A DNA stretch of 64,000 nt from Sipunculus nudus (lineage: Eukaryota; Annelida; Sipuncula; Golfingiida; Sipunculidae), in the NCBI GenBank assembly GCA_026874595.1, contig CM049306.1, positions 93,179,642 to 93,243,641 on the forward strand, written 5' to 3'. Every line of letters begins with the position of its first letter. Positions within the stretch are counted from its first letter, which is position 1. Shown here in pieces: positions 1-12,732 of the stretch. The notes beneath the pieces are model-generated. The model searched no databases, had not been told where the DNA came from, and worked only from the letters and a program-made list of their open reading frames with translations. Position numbers and translations under genes: made by a program.

Positions 1-155
1 CCTGGAAAACCCCTGTTACAAAAAGGCAAAAGAAACGTCTTCGCAATGATAAAAAAACACCACATTTCATGACGCCCAGTTTCCCTGGTAGCCTTTGAAG
101 GGGCAACGGTGCGCCAGCTTAATTGCGGTACGCATGACTGACCACTGGTGACACG

Positions 156-242
156 GGGTAACCGAGACTCCCAATTCTCAGTACCCGAGACCCCAAAACA
201 CGGTAACCGAGACTTCCAAATCGAGGTAACCGAGACTTTCGG
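156..242. repeat. Short ~24-bp tandem repeat
   Basis: Four imperfect copies of a unit built on GGTAACCGAGACT are set head to tail; the second copy has lost part of the motif. They lie directly left of the terminal inverted repeat that starts at 267. No coding role is visible. Confidence 0.6.
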
Positions 243-266
243 ACCGTGTGTCAATAAGCACTTCGC

Positions 267-2214
267 TGTCTAAAACGCGGAGAATCTGCAAAGAGATGGA
301 CAATTCGTGGAGAATTTGCGGAGAGTTTTTATATGCAATGATACTTTTAAATACACTTTAACATCACTGAAATTCTCCAACAGTATTACTCTTAACATAT
401 TTGCGCACTGTTAAATGACCGAAATGATTTTTTTAATCTGTTCATAATGTATCAAATATTCAGGTGGTGAACAAAATATATAATATAATAAATAAATTAT
501 AATTTTACCTACATTTATTGATAGATAAAAAACACACCATTGTGCATAGACCAAATTTACATTCACAAATAAAAGTTGAAACACAAACAATTGACTTTAG
601 GCCTATTCACTTTATACACAAACAAAGATTGCATCATAAATAGAGCCCCGTTTTTGTCAGGTTTAACAAAAAAATGGACGAAAAATAGAATTAGGAAAAC
701 AGAATAAGGGTTCAAAAACGGAATTATATTAATATATACACGGAGTACGAAGGAAAGTCGGGTTTAGAGCAGATTTACACTACAAATATTCTTATAATAG
801 CCAATATCTTGTAAAAAAAATCTTTCAAACTGCGCCAGCCATCTACGTAACAAGCAAGGTCTGCCAATTTCGGCTCACAACCGTTACAGTAAGCACAAAG
901 CTTTGATGTTACAATTGTTAACGAACATGCCTTAAACGCTTATACCGCCATTATGTGATATACTATGATGTGGTTTCGCCGTTCGGTGCTAATTAGCCGA
1001 ACCAAACAAGAATTATTCCAGATTCTTCGGTCCATCAAACACACTTTTTACAAAGGTAAAAAGACATGATTACTGACCAACAATGTGAAATGTTTTGGGC
1101 GTTGGAGTTCCAGTAGTTGTGTAGCATAACCGTATGTGTGGGGTTGATGAAGAACCATTTATGACAAGGACCAAATATAATTTTATATATACATATATAA
1201 CTATGGCATCATTGATAGCAGAAATTAAATTTAAAACAATTTAAACAGCTTATTGAACACGTAATCCATTTATCGTCCAGATTTTTACAAGATTTAACTC
1301 TCAAGAATATGTAGCAATTACATTACATAAAATATAAAGATAAACAGAAAATTCCGGATTTTGATTTTATTAAAAAGGAAAATAAATATTATAAAACGGA
1401 AAAAACGGGGCTCTGCATTAAGCCATTGAATCAACTTTGCAGTAGTATTAACAAGAATAAAAGAAAAAATAGTAAATATATATTGTGATCACAGTTAAAC
1501 AATTATATTTTTCTTAGTCTGTTCAAAATACACCACACTTCTTTCTGACCATAACAATTCAGAGTAAAATAATCATAAAAAATGAAAAATTTATTCAGCA
1601 TTATATATACATATCCTGGAGTGCTCCAATCAAATATGATGAACGTCATTACTTATACAATCTTCACAAAACCATTTCATAAATTGTTTTAATTATTTAT
1701 AAGACAAATGCACATTTTAAAGGAAACCACTAATTAATTTTTTTTTCATTTTTTTTTATCACACCTAATTATGTTTTCAAATACATCTCCTAACCCACAT
1801 TCACATTCATTCCAAATGGTTACAGTTGCATTATATTTAGGAAAATATGTAAAAATGCCTTAACTGAAACAAAAAAAATAATCCCTGGTTAAAATATTCA
1901 ATTTGTTTAATTCTCTGGATTGAATAAAAAATCAACTGCATTTGCATTCGCAAATAGCCCACAGTTTCCTGATGCTATTCATTGTCACTGGTGTGGCACA
2001 AATAAAATCTTAAGAGAAGAACCTGCTCTTCCAAACAACTGAGAGAGCTGAATTTTACGTGAATGTACACATTTTTAATTATTATTATATAATTAAATAA
2101 TATGTATAATAAATAATAAATAAATGTGTATTTAAAAGTATCGTTGCATATAAAACTCCCCGCAAATTCTCTGTGATTTCTCCATCTCTCCGGGAATTCT
2201 CCGCATTTTAGACA
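267..2214. mobile_element. Non-autonomous element with ~90-bp terminal inverted repeats
   Basis: Positions 267-357 (beginning TGTCTAAAACGCGGAGAAT) reappear as the reverse complement at 2125-2214 with scattered mismatches and small gaps. Both arms contain the GAGAATTTGCGG and GATACTTTTAAATACAC segments. The 1.75 kb between the arms is AT-rich and has no credible coding frame, so this looks like a MITE-type or foldback element. A second inverted-repeat element (642-1414) sits inside it. No target-site duplication was recognised, so the superfamily is unassigned. Confidence 0.6.
642..1414. mobile_element. Nested short TIR element (AGAGCCCCGTTTTT ends)
   Basis: AGAGCCCCGTTTTT at 642-655 is matched by its exact reverse complement at 1401-1414. 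The 0.75 kb between them is AT-rich and non-coding. The short perfect ends and the lack of coding capacity fit a MITE. The ends resemble hAT-type termini, but no 8-bp target duplication is obvious, so the superfamily is a guess. Confidence 0.5.
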
Positions 2215-2384
2215 GACACTGTTTATAGAGTCGTAGAGACTCGTTGGAAGTGCAGTAGTATCCATGGTTAACTTGGCTCGGTTTGGAACCACTCTACACT
2301 GCTGCCAAAGTTTAAATGGTACAAAGTTGACAGAACTTACAACATATCTTCCTTTACCAGGTAATACAAAAATAATAAGATTAA

Positions 2385-2413
2385 CATATATATAATTATA
2401 TATATATATATAG

Positions 2414-2447
<34 letters not shown>
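2385..2447. repeat. TA microsatellite
   Basis: Interrupted (TA)n tract with single GA and GTA interruptions. Confidence 0.9.
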
Positions 2448-4332
2448 CCCAAGGTTGATTCTTATTACAGGGGTTCTATTACTATTACTTCTTAATCCAT
2501 CTATTACAATTACTATTACTATTTAACATTTATCATCTAATAATTTTACTATTACTTTACTTTCAAATAGTGATATTAGCATATGCTGACCTTGTCCTTA
2601 ACACTACCCTACCCCTTTCTCTGGGGCTGAATCTTTAATGTGGTTTTATATTTAAATTGTAATTCTTGTAATTTTTGTCCTCAATTAAAAATGAAAAATA
2701 GATATAAATCCTTGAGTATAAATGAGGTTTCTGTTGCAATTAAAATGCACAGTCTGGCTAAGTTCAGCATTATTTCCAGCTAGTTCATGATCATTAAAAC
2801 ATAAACCTGTTTCCTGTAGGTTCACAGGCAGAGTGTAAAACTCGGACCCCACAGTCTCAAGACCCAGACCCCAAAAATCAGTTTCAACATTTTTCCATTA
2901 TTTATTCTGACTAAAACACTCCTTGTTCTGATATAAGAACTGAGCAAAGTCCCTTAATGTTACAGCCTTTTAAATGACCAAATCAGTGAAAGATTAAGCA
3001 CGCAGAATCTATATTGGTGAAGAGGGACCTCAAATGTTTGAGGACTGTTTATTTTGCTGACCCCATGCAGTAACCTCTGCTCATATTTTTATAAATGACT
3101 CAAGGAGAAAAGAATTAACAATAAAGTCACATATTGAATATGATTAATTATTTGTTATTTAAAGTGAAAATAGTGTAGGCAAATTAAGAAGATTTAACAG
3201 AGTCGAAGTGCGCCACTGGTCCGGTCATTATGGACCTGAGATATCAGAGCCCTTCCAAGTAATCACAAGTTTCATGTTCCATTTGTTTTTTTTTTTTAAT
3301 TTGAACAACCATACAATTTAAAGTAGACAATAACTTATATGAATAAGATATAATATCCCAAGAAAAAAGTAAGGTTTGAACAATCCTAAAACAGAAAAAA
3401 ATCAAAGGAATGTTTGATGCAATTTAGTGTAAATAAAAAAGATAAGTTCCTGTTAACACAACATAAACATACATAAGTTATATAAATGTATATCTGTTTA
3501 TCTTTTATTTATAGAACATACAATGTGCACAAAGTCCTTCTTGCTTGTTAAATTCTAATTCAATCTATTCATGTTTATCAAAACACACCATGTGAATATT
3601 TTGTCTTTACCACTGATTTATTATATCTCATTAGATAAGTCCATTTTCATTTATGTTGAGCAGATGTTTATTACACGTAAAAAATAATTACTCAACAAGA
3701 TTTTTTCAAGCCATAGTACCTAGCTTTCAGTACCGCATGGTTAATGCAAACAGTGCCTCATTCACTGTCTGTGGCACCTCTTATAAACTCATCAGAGGTT
3801 ATTGTAATCAGAGTGTCTATAATACCTTTTTAAATAGCTATTTTTCTATGGCTTGGGGTCCTATTACTAATACAGGTTAAAATTTCTTGTCTATTACTAT
3901 TACTATTTAAAAACATTAACATAACCTGTAATTTTCTATTACTATTACATATTTCTATTACTTAATACCATATATATACTGTAGTTGCCTTTTTGTTTGC
4001 AAGGGCTTCAAATCTGCAATATTCGTGAAAGGGAAATTATTGCAAAAATAAAACCCTCTAAATTAGAAGCCACATAGTCGAAAAGCAAAATACTGATATA
4101 TAAATAATAATGATCTTGTATGGTACCTGTAATTCCAAGACTGTCATAATAAATGATATTAAATGTTTCTTAAATAATCCGCCGGTAATAAACCAGAATT
4201 TCACCTTGTTCGATATTACCAGCAATGTCCCTGCTCCTGATCAACTTGTTCAGGATCATACATGGTATTTGTGAACATATCTCATGATTGTTTCTGTTGT
4301 CTATGTAAAATCTATTTTCAACATTTATTTTA
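2448..4332. other. Gene-free AT-rich stretch with ATTACT tracts
   Basis: No supportable gene on either strand. Two patches rich in ATTACT/TATTAC hexamers occur at about 2485-2575 and 3855-3960. Each is next to a (T)ACAGG-containing sequence, so they may be the two ends of one old repeat. The 75-codon plus-strand frame at 3653-3880 runs into the second patch and shows no recognisable domain. Confidence 0.5.
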
Positions 4333-5684
4333 CAGGGTTAGCATTCTTCTGGGAAGACAGGTATTTCTTCCCTTCCCAGGGAAGTTAAGGAAATTTTCTG
4401 GGGAATAAAGGAAGTTTCTGGGAAGAAAAGGAAGTAAGGGAAGAAAATGTTGACATTTTTCACATATTTTTATTTAACATATTGACATACTAAATAGATC
4501 AACACAGAATAATGTTTTACAATTATTCATTATTTACACTTTGTTATTCAATATTTATAAATTGAATTAGACTGAAATTTTATTGAATTTAATTAATTAA
4601 ATAAATAGAACTGACAGTATGAGAACAGTAACACTGACACTATGCCTAAGACTGAGACAGATCAGTTCCATCAGTGTTTTGGGTTCATGCCCAAATCGTC
4701 TACTCTGAAAATTTCTACTGCAAATTTTTTGTTTTGTGGTTGTTACCCAAAAATCTATACTCACTGATTTGGGTTATTTCCCAAAACATGTGCTGGATAT
4801 GATTTACCAGTAATAGGGTGATTTTCAGTTGTTTCCCTCATTCCTAAAATTCCTAGGTATATATGATAAAGGTATAATTATTAACCAGTAAGTACCAATA
4901 ATAAATTAGTGAAGCTACTCGCACTCTTAAAGTTTGATAATCATTTATAGCTGAATTGATTCCCACATGTTCATAATGCTGAATAACACTAACAGAACAA
5001 ATGTTTGTAAAAGAAGTGTTAATATCCTTTGATCCTTAAATTTGATTTTTAAGAATAAAAATAAGTAATAGATTAGTAATAGAAGCCTTTAGACATTTTT
5101 GGATTCCTCTCATTTTATGTAGTAAATGTTTTGGGTGAATGAAGTGTAGATAATTATGGAGCAGACATTTTTGGGAGGCCCCAGTTTTTGTATTGACTGA
5201 TGAGATCTGCTCATTATTGGACAAATAAATAAATAACCTGCTCAACAGTCAGTAAATTCTCAAACAGTGTATGCTTCTGCTTAACCAAATGAAATTGAAG
5301 TGATTATTTAATTTAATTAAAACTATAATTACTCAGCTTAAGGCTAACCCTACTGAACAAAACACCCCTTAAGTGTATATACTCTAATCTACATGACCTT
5401 TAATACTCAGCTAAAGACTATACAAACTGTACAACCAACATTCTACCCCTTGGACTGTGTTCATCTTAATTGTTCAAAATGAAGACTACACCACTGAGCC
5501 CCACAGTCACACCCCAGTTGCTTGACTGGGAAGGCCAAAATATCATTTGAAACAAAAATTTAAATGTATGTTGTGATTGTTTTTCTTCCCTGGGAAGAAA
5601 TGGTGGGAACAAAGTATTTCTTCCCTTCTGGGAAGAAAGTGTTTCTTCCCTTCCTTTCCCTCTGGGAAGGTTGTGCCAACCCTG
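4333..5684. mobile_element. hAT-like non-autonomous element with TTCTTCCC subterminal repeats
   Basis: The left end CAGGGTTAGCA (4333) pairs with the right end TGCCAACCCTG (ending 5684), giving inverted termini of the form CAGGGTTRGCA. Inside each end is a ~100-bp zone dense in TTCTTCCC, CTGGGAAG and GGGAAG motifs, present in both orientations. Such subterminal motif clusters are typical transposase-binding regions. The 1.1-kb interior is non-coding. The flanking octamers do not match, so a target duplication is not demonstrated. Confidence 0.55.
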
Positions 5685-5899
5685 CAACATTATATATACA
5701 TTATATGTAATAATTTAATATAAATACTGTACATACTATGTAATGTTAACTTAATATTCCATGTTTGCATATTTTATTAATATACATGCATATTAGGGCT
5801 GTAACAATGCATTGAATAATCGATGCATTGAATTTAAACCAGTCTTTATTTGATAATTGAATCAGGCATGAAATAATCAATTTCAATTTTTGCATTTTT
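5685..5899. other. Spacer with hAT-like AATCGATGCATTGAAT remnant
   Basis: From about 5795 the sequence reads TAGGGCTGTAACAATGCA, followed by overlapping palindromic CATTGAAT/ATCGATGCAT motifs. This resembles the left end of a family of hAT-type MITEs. No matching right end was found nearby. Confidence 0.3.
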
Positions 5900-8236
5900 A
5901 GCTCAGCTGACGGTAAGTCATCTGAGCTATAGTCTTGGTCCTTTGTCCGTTGTCCGTCCGTCCGTTAACAGGGCATGTTTTAAAACCGTTGAACCTACGA
6001 ATCCAAAATTCTGCATACCATTAGATGTTCCCAAAATCTCCTACCATACCGAAAATTGGGTCATTAGAACTTCGTTCCTTCGAGATATTAAGGAAAAACC
6101 TCCGTTTTCCATAAAAAAGCAATTGTTACACTTCAAGTCTGCCTAATATCAAAACCACTGATCTGTTTTTGATCATATTTAGTATTCATATTCTTCCATA
6201 CATTTTCTGTGCACATACCAAAAATTAGGTCAGTATTGGGTATTATTTTGAAGTTATAGGCCCAAATATAATGCAATTTTTTAAAAATCAGGAAATATAT
6301 TTGCTCACTTAACATGAGAATTGCTGAAGCTGAAGACTTTTTTTTCAGGAATATAACTTTATTTAATCAAGATTCAATTGTTTGCCCAAAATTAGATCTG
6401 AATTTTGCAAATTTTTCAAGTTATTAGCATAAATAAAAAATTAATACCTTAAATTTTGTCCAACTTTGGCAGTGGCACGTTTTTTCCATGTAAGCACTGT
6501 TGATTTAATTTTCACAGCATATATACATAAGGATTTATGAAATTGTTTGAAAAGAAAAGCTTTTATTCAAGTTTTCATACACCATGTCAAGTGTTGTTTA
6601 TATCTGGCCCACCTAGTAGTACAGCCTTCACTTGCATTATGTAACCCTACCCAGGCAGCTTGCCTTGACCCAGCTTGGCCACTACTAGCACAGTAGCAGG
6701 CTTCTCCTCTGCCCTGCACTCAACCCCCCTCCCAGCTGGTGCATAAACTAGATGAATGTTATAATTTTCTGTATTTTATTTTATTCTTCGACATGCTACA
6801 TTTTGGATTGTACCACCAGGGTTACAATGATTAAAGTGCACATTTAATTGTGTCCACAAAGTGATGTATTGCTATGAAAGTATGGATGTTCATCAGATAA
6901 GAAATGCTTTACTTCTGAAGAGTAAAACTTCACCAGGTGTGAAATTGACTATTAATTTCAGTTATTAATTATAGCTTAGATTGTAATTAGCATAATGATA
7001 TTGTTTGTCCCTCATTCAACCAACAGTGTGTATACTTTATTTGAAAAGATGTTTTTATTTTAACAAATTTACTGAATCTTTTATTTTATTTCGTTGAATA
7101 AAATTAAGCTTGTCCTGAAAACTCCAATGTGCAAAACTTTTTAATAGGAATTCAAGGAATAATTTTGTAGATGCCATGTTGTGGCATTATTTTCTTTTAC
7201 ATTCAGTTTAAACATTTGATTTAAAAATAATAAAATATATGTTTATGCATAATATGACCCAATGTGAGCTACAATCTGGATATATAATGATTGCAACTTA
7301 GAATTCTAATATTTTAACTTATATTTTCACTTTTATATTACAAATTAATAACACTTGTAAATAAAAAAAAAAGAATCAGATAAAAACTAATAATGAAAAA
7401 AATGGATATGCTAAAAAATAGGCTTATATATAAACTTAAATGCATTATTCCTTTGAAAGTGAAATGAAGGATTAGTCCATTCTGTCCACTTGCCTGTCCA
7501 TCTGTAAATTTTTCATATGCATCACAGTATCACAAAACTTTTACTGTTTTTCTTCATGACAGTCTTGTCAGAGTATTAGTTTGCAATCATATATTTAGAA
7601 CTTTACTATAACCAAGTAGGAGGGCCCTTTCCTCTTAGCTTGTATATATAAATATAAAACATGACTATAGAATATTTTTCATATTTTGCATTTGCAAAAA
7701 TTTCAAACTTTTGTCATGACCCATGGGTCCTTTGTTTATATTCTGGATTCTCAACATCATTGTTTGGCTAAAACTGAATAAATACCAGACATGATGCAAA
7801 TACTTTGCAAATGTATATGAATATGAATATGAATATGTACTCAATTATAAAATTTCTTGCATAAGAATGGGAATTCAGGTAAAAATGAAAGTATTTGAAT
7901 ACCAGTGCAAATACTTTCAAAATGTATTCATGAATGCATATATTCTATAATATTATTTTAATAATTAGTTCAGTTATATTTTATTAAAAAAAAATCATAT
8001 GAATCTCTTATTATTTTTAATAAATATTATATTGGCACAACATTTGTCATTAAATTTTAATAAATAGTTAAACTCTTTAATTTTATGTGCTGCTTATAAG
8101 TTATATGGCCAGGTCAAAATCTGTGTGACAATAGCACTCCATTTGTTAATAAAATAAATGAAATCAATCCTCTTCCCTGTCTCCAAATATACTATCAAAA
8201 TCATACATAAACTAAACACCAACAACTCATAATAAA

Positions 8237-9574
8237 GTGGCCGGGGCATATAGTTTTACCCATGTCCGTCATTCCGTCATTCCGAAATGAAACAGTTGTA
8301 CGGACTTTTTTTCACAATGCCTGCAGATATTGGCCTGATTTTTGGTGTGTGGGCAGATATAGACCAGTTACAGATCGAGTTCGCGTTTCGTCCTGGTTGA
8401 CCTACTTTTGACCGTTTTACGGCTCCTAAACTTAGAAAATTTCATGAAAAATAGAAATATTCATGACAGATACACATGTACAGACGTTTTTTCGCAATGC
8501 CTGCAGATATTGGCCTGATTTTTGGTGTGTGAGCAGATATAGACCAGTTACAGATCGATTTCGCGTTTCGTCCTAGTTGACCTACTTTTGAACGTTTTAC
8601 GGCTCCTAAACTTAGAAAATTTCATGAAAAATAGAAATATTCTTGACAGATACACATGTACGGACTTTTTTTCGCAATGCCTGCAGATATTGGCCTAATT
8701 TTTGGTGTGTGGGCAGATATAGACCATTTACAGATCGAGTTCGCGTTTCGTCCCGGTTGACTTACTTTTGACCGTTTTACGGCTCCTGAACATAGAAAAT
8801 TTCATGAAAAATATGAAATTTCATGACAAATACACATGTACAGATGTTTTTTCGCAATGCCTGCAGATATTGGCCTGATTTTTAGTGTGTCGGCAGATAT
8901 TGACCAGTTACAGATGGAGTTCACGTTTTGTCCCAGTTGACCTATTTCTGACCGTTTGACGGTGCTCTAACATAGAAAATTTTAGAAAAAGGTGCACATG
9001 TATGGACTTTTTTTCGCAGTGCCTGCAGATATGGGCCTGATTTTTGGTGTGTAGGCATATATTGACCAGTTACAGATCAAGTTCTTGTTTTGTCTCAGTT
9101 GACCTACTTTTGACCATTTGACTGCTCCTGAACATAGAAAGTTTCATGAAAAATATAAATTTTCATAACAAATGCATATGTACTGACTTTTTTTCCTCAA
9201 TGCCTGCAGATACCACCCTGATTTGTTTTGTGTGGGCAGATAATGACAGTTACAGATCGAGTTTGCGTTTCATCCCGGTTGACCTACTTTTAATTGTTTT
9301 ACAGATCCTAAACATAGAAAATTTCATGAAAGACAGAAATTTTTATGGAAAATGCACATGTATGGACTTTTTTTCACAATGCCTGCATATACTGGCATGA
9401 TTTTTGGTGTGTTGCTTGATAATGACCCGTTACAGATCGAGTTTGCATTTTGCCCTTGTTGACCTACTTTTGACCATACGACACCTCCTACACTTAAAAA
9501 AATTTCCAAATTTTACAAATGTTTCTAATTTGCCCAAGGCGGGGGCATTCGTGTCATTCCGAGACATCTAGTTT
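8237..9574. mobile_element. Element made of ~180-bp tandem units, inserted in copy 1
   Basis: The edges are defined by comparison with copy 2. In copy 1 the shared sequence ending near ACTCATAATAAA stops at 8236 and the family 3' end resumes near 9575; copy 2 has short, uninterrupted sequence at the equivalent point (about 15600-15690). The insert opens GTGGCCGGGGCAT and closes GCGGGGGCATTCGTGTC then ACATCTAGTTT. These ends match my memory of another common molluscan repeat. The bulk of it is the tandem array described separately. Confidence 0.6.
8296..9530. repeat. Seven-unit ~180-bp tandem array
   Basis: The unit carries ATGCCTGCAGATATTGGCC. That motif recurs at about 8318, 8498, 8678 and 8858 with exactly 180-bp spacing, then near 9020, 9202 and 9380 after small indels. 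Divergence rises toward the right end. One unit contains GACCAGTTACAGATCGAGTT and GTTGACCTACTTTTGACC as conserved blocks. Stops in all frames argue against coding. Confidence 0.9.
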
Positions 9575-9618
9575 ATCATATATAACAGCTGAGCGCCGTG
9601 ACCCATGGGTCCCTTGTT

Positions 9619-10269
9619 ATTAATTTTCATACCTTTCCAGTCTCTAGCTCTTACCTAGGAACAGATAAACAGCATACATGATAAAGTAACACTGATATTA
9701 AACAAAGTAAGTCCCCTGAGATCCATCATTAGATGTTAGCACAATAATGGATGAGAAGCTTTAAATATTACTTGGTCTGCATAACTTTTCTGGTATATAA
9801 TAATCTTAATCTTGTATCATCATATGTGATGAAAACTTTTAGTAGATATATGTCTCTGACAGAATATTTGGATTGTATACAATAATCAAATAAAAAATCT
9901 GATTGAAAGGCAATAATTGACAATCAAATTGAATTGAGGCCACTGAGTGATTCACAGGCCCAATACATATACTTTTATTTTCATTTTTTGAATAATAACA
10001 CTAATGCCTTATTGTTTGTTTAACACTTATTTAGAATATGTATCTTTATGTCTTTTCAGGTTCAATTCCTGTCACCACATGCTGACTGAAGGCCCATACC
10101 AGCTGAGTGAGAATCTTTGATGGTCAGACACCAGTCAGCTTGATTGTAGACAAGGCATCAGGTCATTATACATCTGGCAGACTGTGGTCTCTTCTGTTTT
10201 GCAACTATCAGGTACCTATGACCAACTACACCGAGAGATGCAGACAGACATGTGCCATAAAATATAATT
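9619..10269. other. Spacer between family copies, with a small exon-like island
   Basis: No gene can be supported. From 10030 to 10215 the sequence is less AT-rich and is bounded by a good acceptor-like motif (TATGTCTTTTCAG, ending at 10059) and a weak donor-like CAG/GTACCT at about 10210. It has no open frame through it, so a non-coding exon is only a possibility. Confidence 0.3.
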
Positions 10270-10562
10270 AGCGCAGCTGACTATAAGTCATCTGAGCTAT
10301 AGTCGTGGTCCTTTGTCCGTCGGCTGTCCGTCCTTTTGTTAAACTGGGTCATTTTGAAACTGTGCCCCTACAAATATGAAATTCAGTTTACTGTTAGATG
10401 TCCCCAAAATCTCCTACCATACTGAAAATAGGGTCACTAGGACCTTCAAGATATTTAGGAAAAACCTCTGTGTTCCATTAAAAACCCATTGTTACACTTT
10501 AAGACTGCCTAATATCAAACCACTGACCTGATATAGATCATTTTTAATATATTAATTCCTCT

Positions 10563-11250
10563 ATTTAATAATAATAATAATTCATTTGTTAAAGCGTAAT
10601 ATCTGTGATGATACATGCTCTAAAATGCTGTTATATAACTAGAATACAGTCAGCAGTCATTTAACAAACTATTGTAAGAATATGAAATTAAAGTCCAATT
10701 GACTAAAAAAATATTACATTCAGAAGCTTACAGTATTAAATAAGACGTATAAAAATCAATAGTTCAATTATATGTTAAAACTTTCATAATTCCACTAAAA
10801 TGCTCAAACATTTTACAATCAATTGTATAAAATATGGTACAAAATGACTAGGCATAAAAATACTCCATGAACAAATATGTTTTTAATTTACTTTTTAATT
10901 CTGAGAGACTGGTGGCTTCTCTTAGAGTATCTGGTAGGTCATTCCACAGTTTCGGGCCAACAACACTGAATGCCCGATTTTGTACACAGGACCATTTTGT
11001 AAAAGGCACAACCAATAAGTTTTTAGCAGCTGAATGAAGGCTTCCTAATGTGGTATAACTGTGAACAAGCTCTGCAGGTAAAGAGGTGCTAAATTATTTA
11101 TTGCCTTATTCACAAGAATTAACATTTTGAATTTTACCTCTTGCACAACGGGCAGCCAATGCAGAGAGTACAAAATTGGTGCAATATGATCTGATTTTGA
11201 AGCACCCGTAATAATCCTCGCCGCTGCATTCTGTATATTTTGCATATATT
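10563..11250 (-). pseudogene. 5'-truncated non-LTR retrotransposon (RT C-terminal part)
   Basis: On the minus strand an open segment (11266-11045) encodes QNAAARIITG, then SDHIAPILYSLHWLPV, the conserved C-terminal stretch after the catalytic core in L2/CR1/jockey-type reverse transcriptases. After a frameshift the next frame carries AFSVVGPKLWNDLP and ends in a stop near 10857. A short 3' tail ends in (ATT)n at about 10565-10581. The insertion splits copy 2 where copy 1 is continuous, as expected for a 5'-truncated retroposition. It is inactive, since the catalytic YADD region is absent. Confidence 0.8.
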
Positions 11251-12595
11251 TATTGCCTATGTACATACCTGAAATTAGTTCAATATTTCTTAAATTCTAG
11301 AAGTTATTGGCCCAAACATAATGCACTTTGTAAAAATTCTGGAAATATATTTACTCCCTTAACATGAGAATTTTGTCTAACTTAGGCCATGGCACTTTTT
11401 TCCTGTAAGCACTGTTGATTTAATTTTCATATTTTGCACACGTAAAGATTTTAGCTTCTAAATTCTGAAATTTTAAAGGATTGATAAAAAACTGTAGCTT
11501 TTATTAAATTTTTAATGAGACCATGTCACATCTAGGCTGTACTGAAGCCCCACTATATGTCCCCACATTGACCTTTCAGGCCAATTATGCATGCTTGAAG
11601 CGAGGCACTCTGCAGCCAGCCAGCTCTTGGGTGGCTTCAGCTGGATCAAACTGTCCAACCCTCTTCCTCTAGTATTTGTTTTGGCCAAAAACATAACAAT
11701 AAACAATAATTTAAAAAATTATTGGTTTATAATAAGAACTTTAAGATAAATAAATGGAAAAGGAATTTTATAGTTAATGAGTAAAAGGGAATTACCTTGC
11801 AATTACTGATGATTTATGGATGTCTGAAAATGTATTTCAAATGACACCATGCAGTCACCATTGGGTATTTTTCATCAATCATAAAAATGAAAAAAAAATA
11901 ATTAAATAAAATTGTTGTTTACTACTAGGGATTATATGAAGCAAGTTAATGATAGACAAGGATGCAGTTGATTATATTAAATTAATCTAAATTTCCAGGT
12001 CTTTTCTTGGTGTTTAATTTGTTGGTTTATATTTATTACAAAATTATAAAAAAAAATATGTAAAAATTGAAAATATTACTCAGACAAGTGGTCATTAAAG
12101 ATGTTAATATGTTTGAACAATGACATAAGACTTATGGCTGTTTCAGCTGTTACATGATACTAGCTAAATAATCAAAATTTATATTACTGATTCCTTTATT
12201 TCAGTTAATAAAATCAACCATTCCCAACTCAAGTTTGCTTCTTGTATAATATATTGGGTGTTTTGATATTTTTATTTTTTTACTCATGTTATAGTTTTAT
12301 AGCTGAGAATATTTTTCTTTTTTTTCTGATACAATTTAAAAAAAAATAAAAATATTCAAATTTTTCCTGTTATTGCTGTGAATTTAATTTTCACAGCATG
12401 TACACATAAGCATTTAATCTGTTAAAATCCGAAATTTGAAATCGATTGATCATAAACTGTAGATTTCATTCAAGTTTTCAAGCACCATGTCTTGTTTTCA
12501 TGCAGTGTTCTAAGCTGTTACATAACACCTTCACTTCTGACCTGCTGTCTCTGTGAGTGTCAGAGTCAGGCTGGGTCAGGCAGTAATTACCAGGG

Positions 12596-12732
12596 AGCCT
12601 CCCCCTCTCTTTCTCTCTGTCTTTCACTCTGGCAGTCTAGCTTTCTCTCTCTCTGTTTTTCTCTCTCCATGACAGTCTAGCTCTCTCTCTCCTGCTTTTC
12701 TTTATCTCTCTCTCTCTATCTCTCTCTCTCAC
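12596..12732. repeat. CT-rich microsatellite
   Basis: Interrupted (CT)n/(TC)n tract with a duplicated GACAGTCTAGCT-like spacer. The 62-codon frame crossing it is low-complexity and rejected. Confidence 0.85.

Larger units (their letters stand above)
5900..9618 (+). mobile_element. Dispersed repeat family copy 1 (AGCTCAGCTGA...CCCTTGTT)
   Basis: The copy begins AGCTCAGCTGACGGTAAGTC, followed by repeated TCCGT motifs. It ends CAGCTGAGCGCCGTGACCC then CATGGGTCCCTTGTT. The terminal decamers GCTCAGCTGA and CAGCTGAGC are inverted relative to each other. The first ~700 bp align by eye with the start of copy 2 (10270 onward), and 7735-8230 aligns with about 15050-15610. A degenerate 3' end also occurs at about 7711-7735, so the copy may be composite. 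The interior encodes nothing convincing. I recall this terminal sequence type as abundant in bivalve and other molluscan genomes; its transposition class is unknown to me. Confidence 0.6.

Noticed and set aside
1975-2292. 105-codon minus-strand frame
   Set aside because: It crosses the right inverted repeat of the 267-2214 element and an AT-rich tract; no domain.
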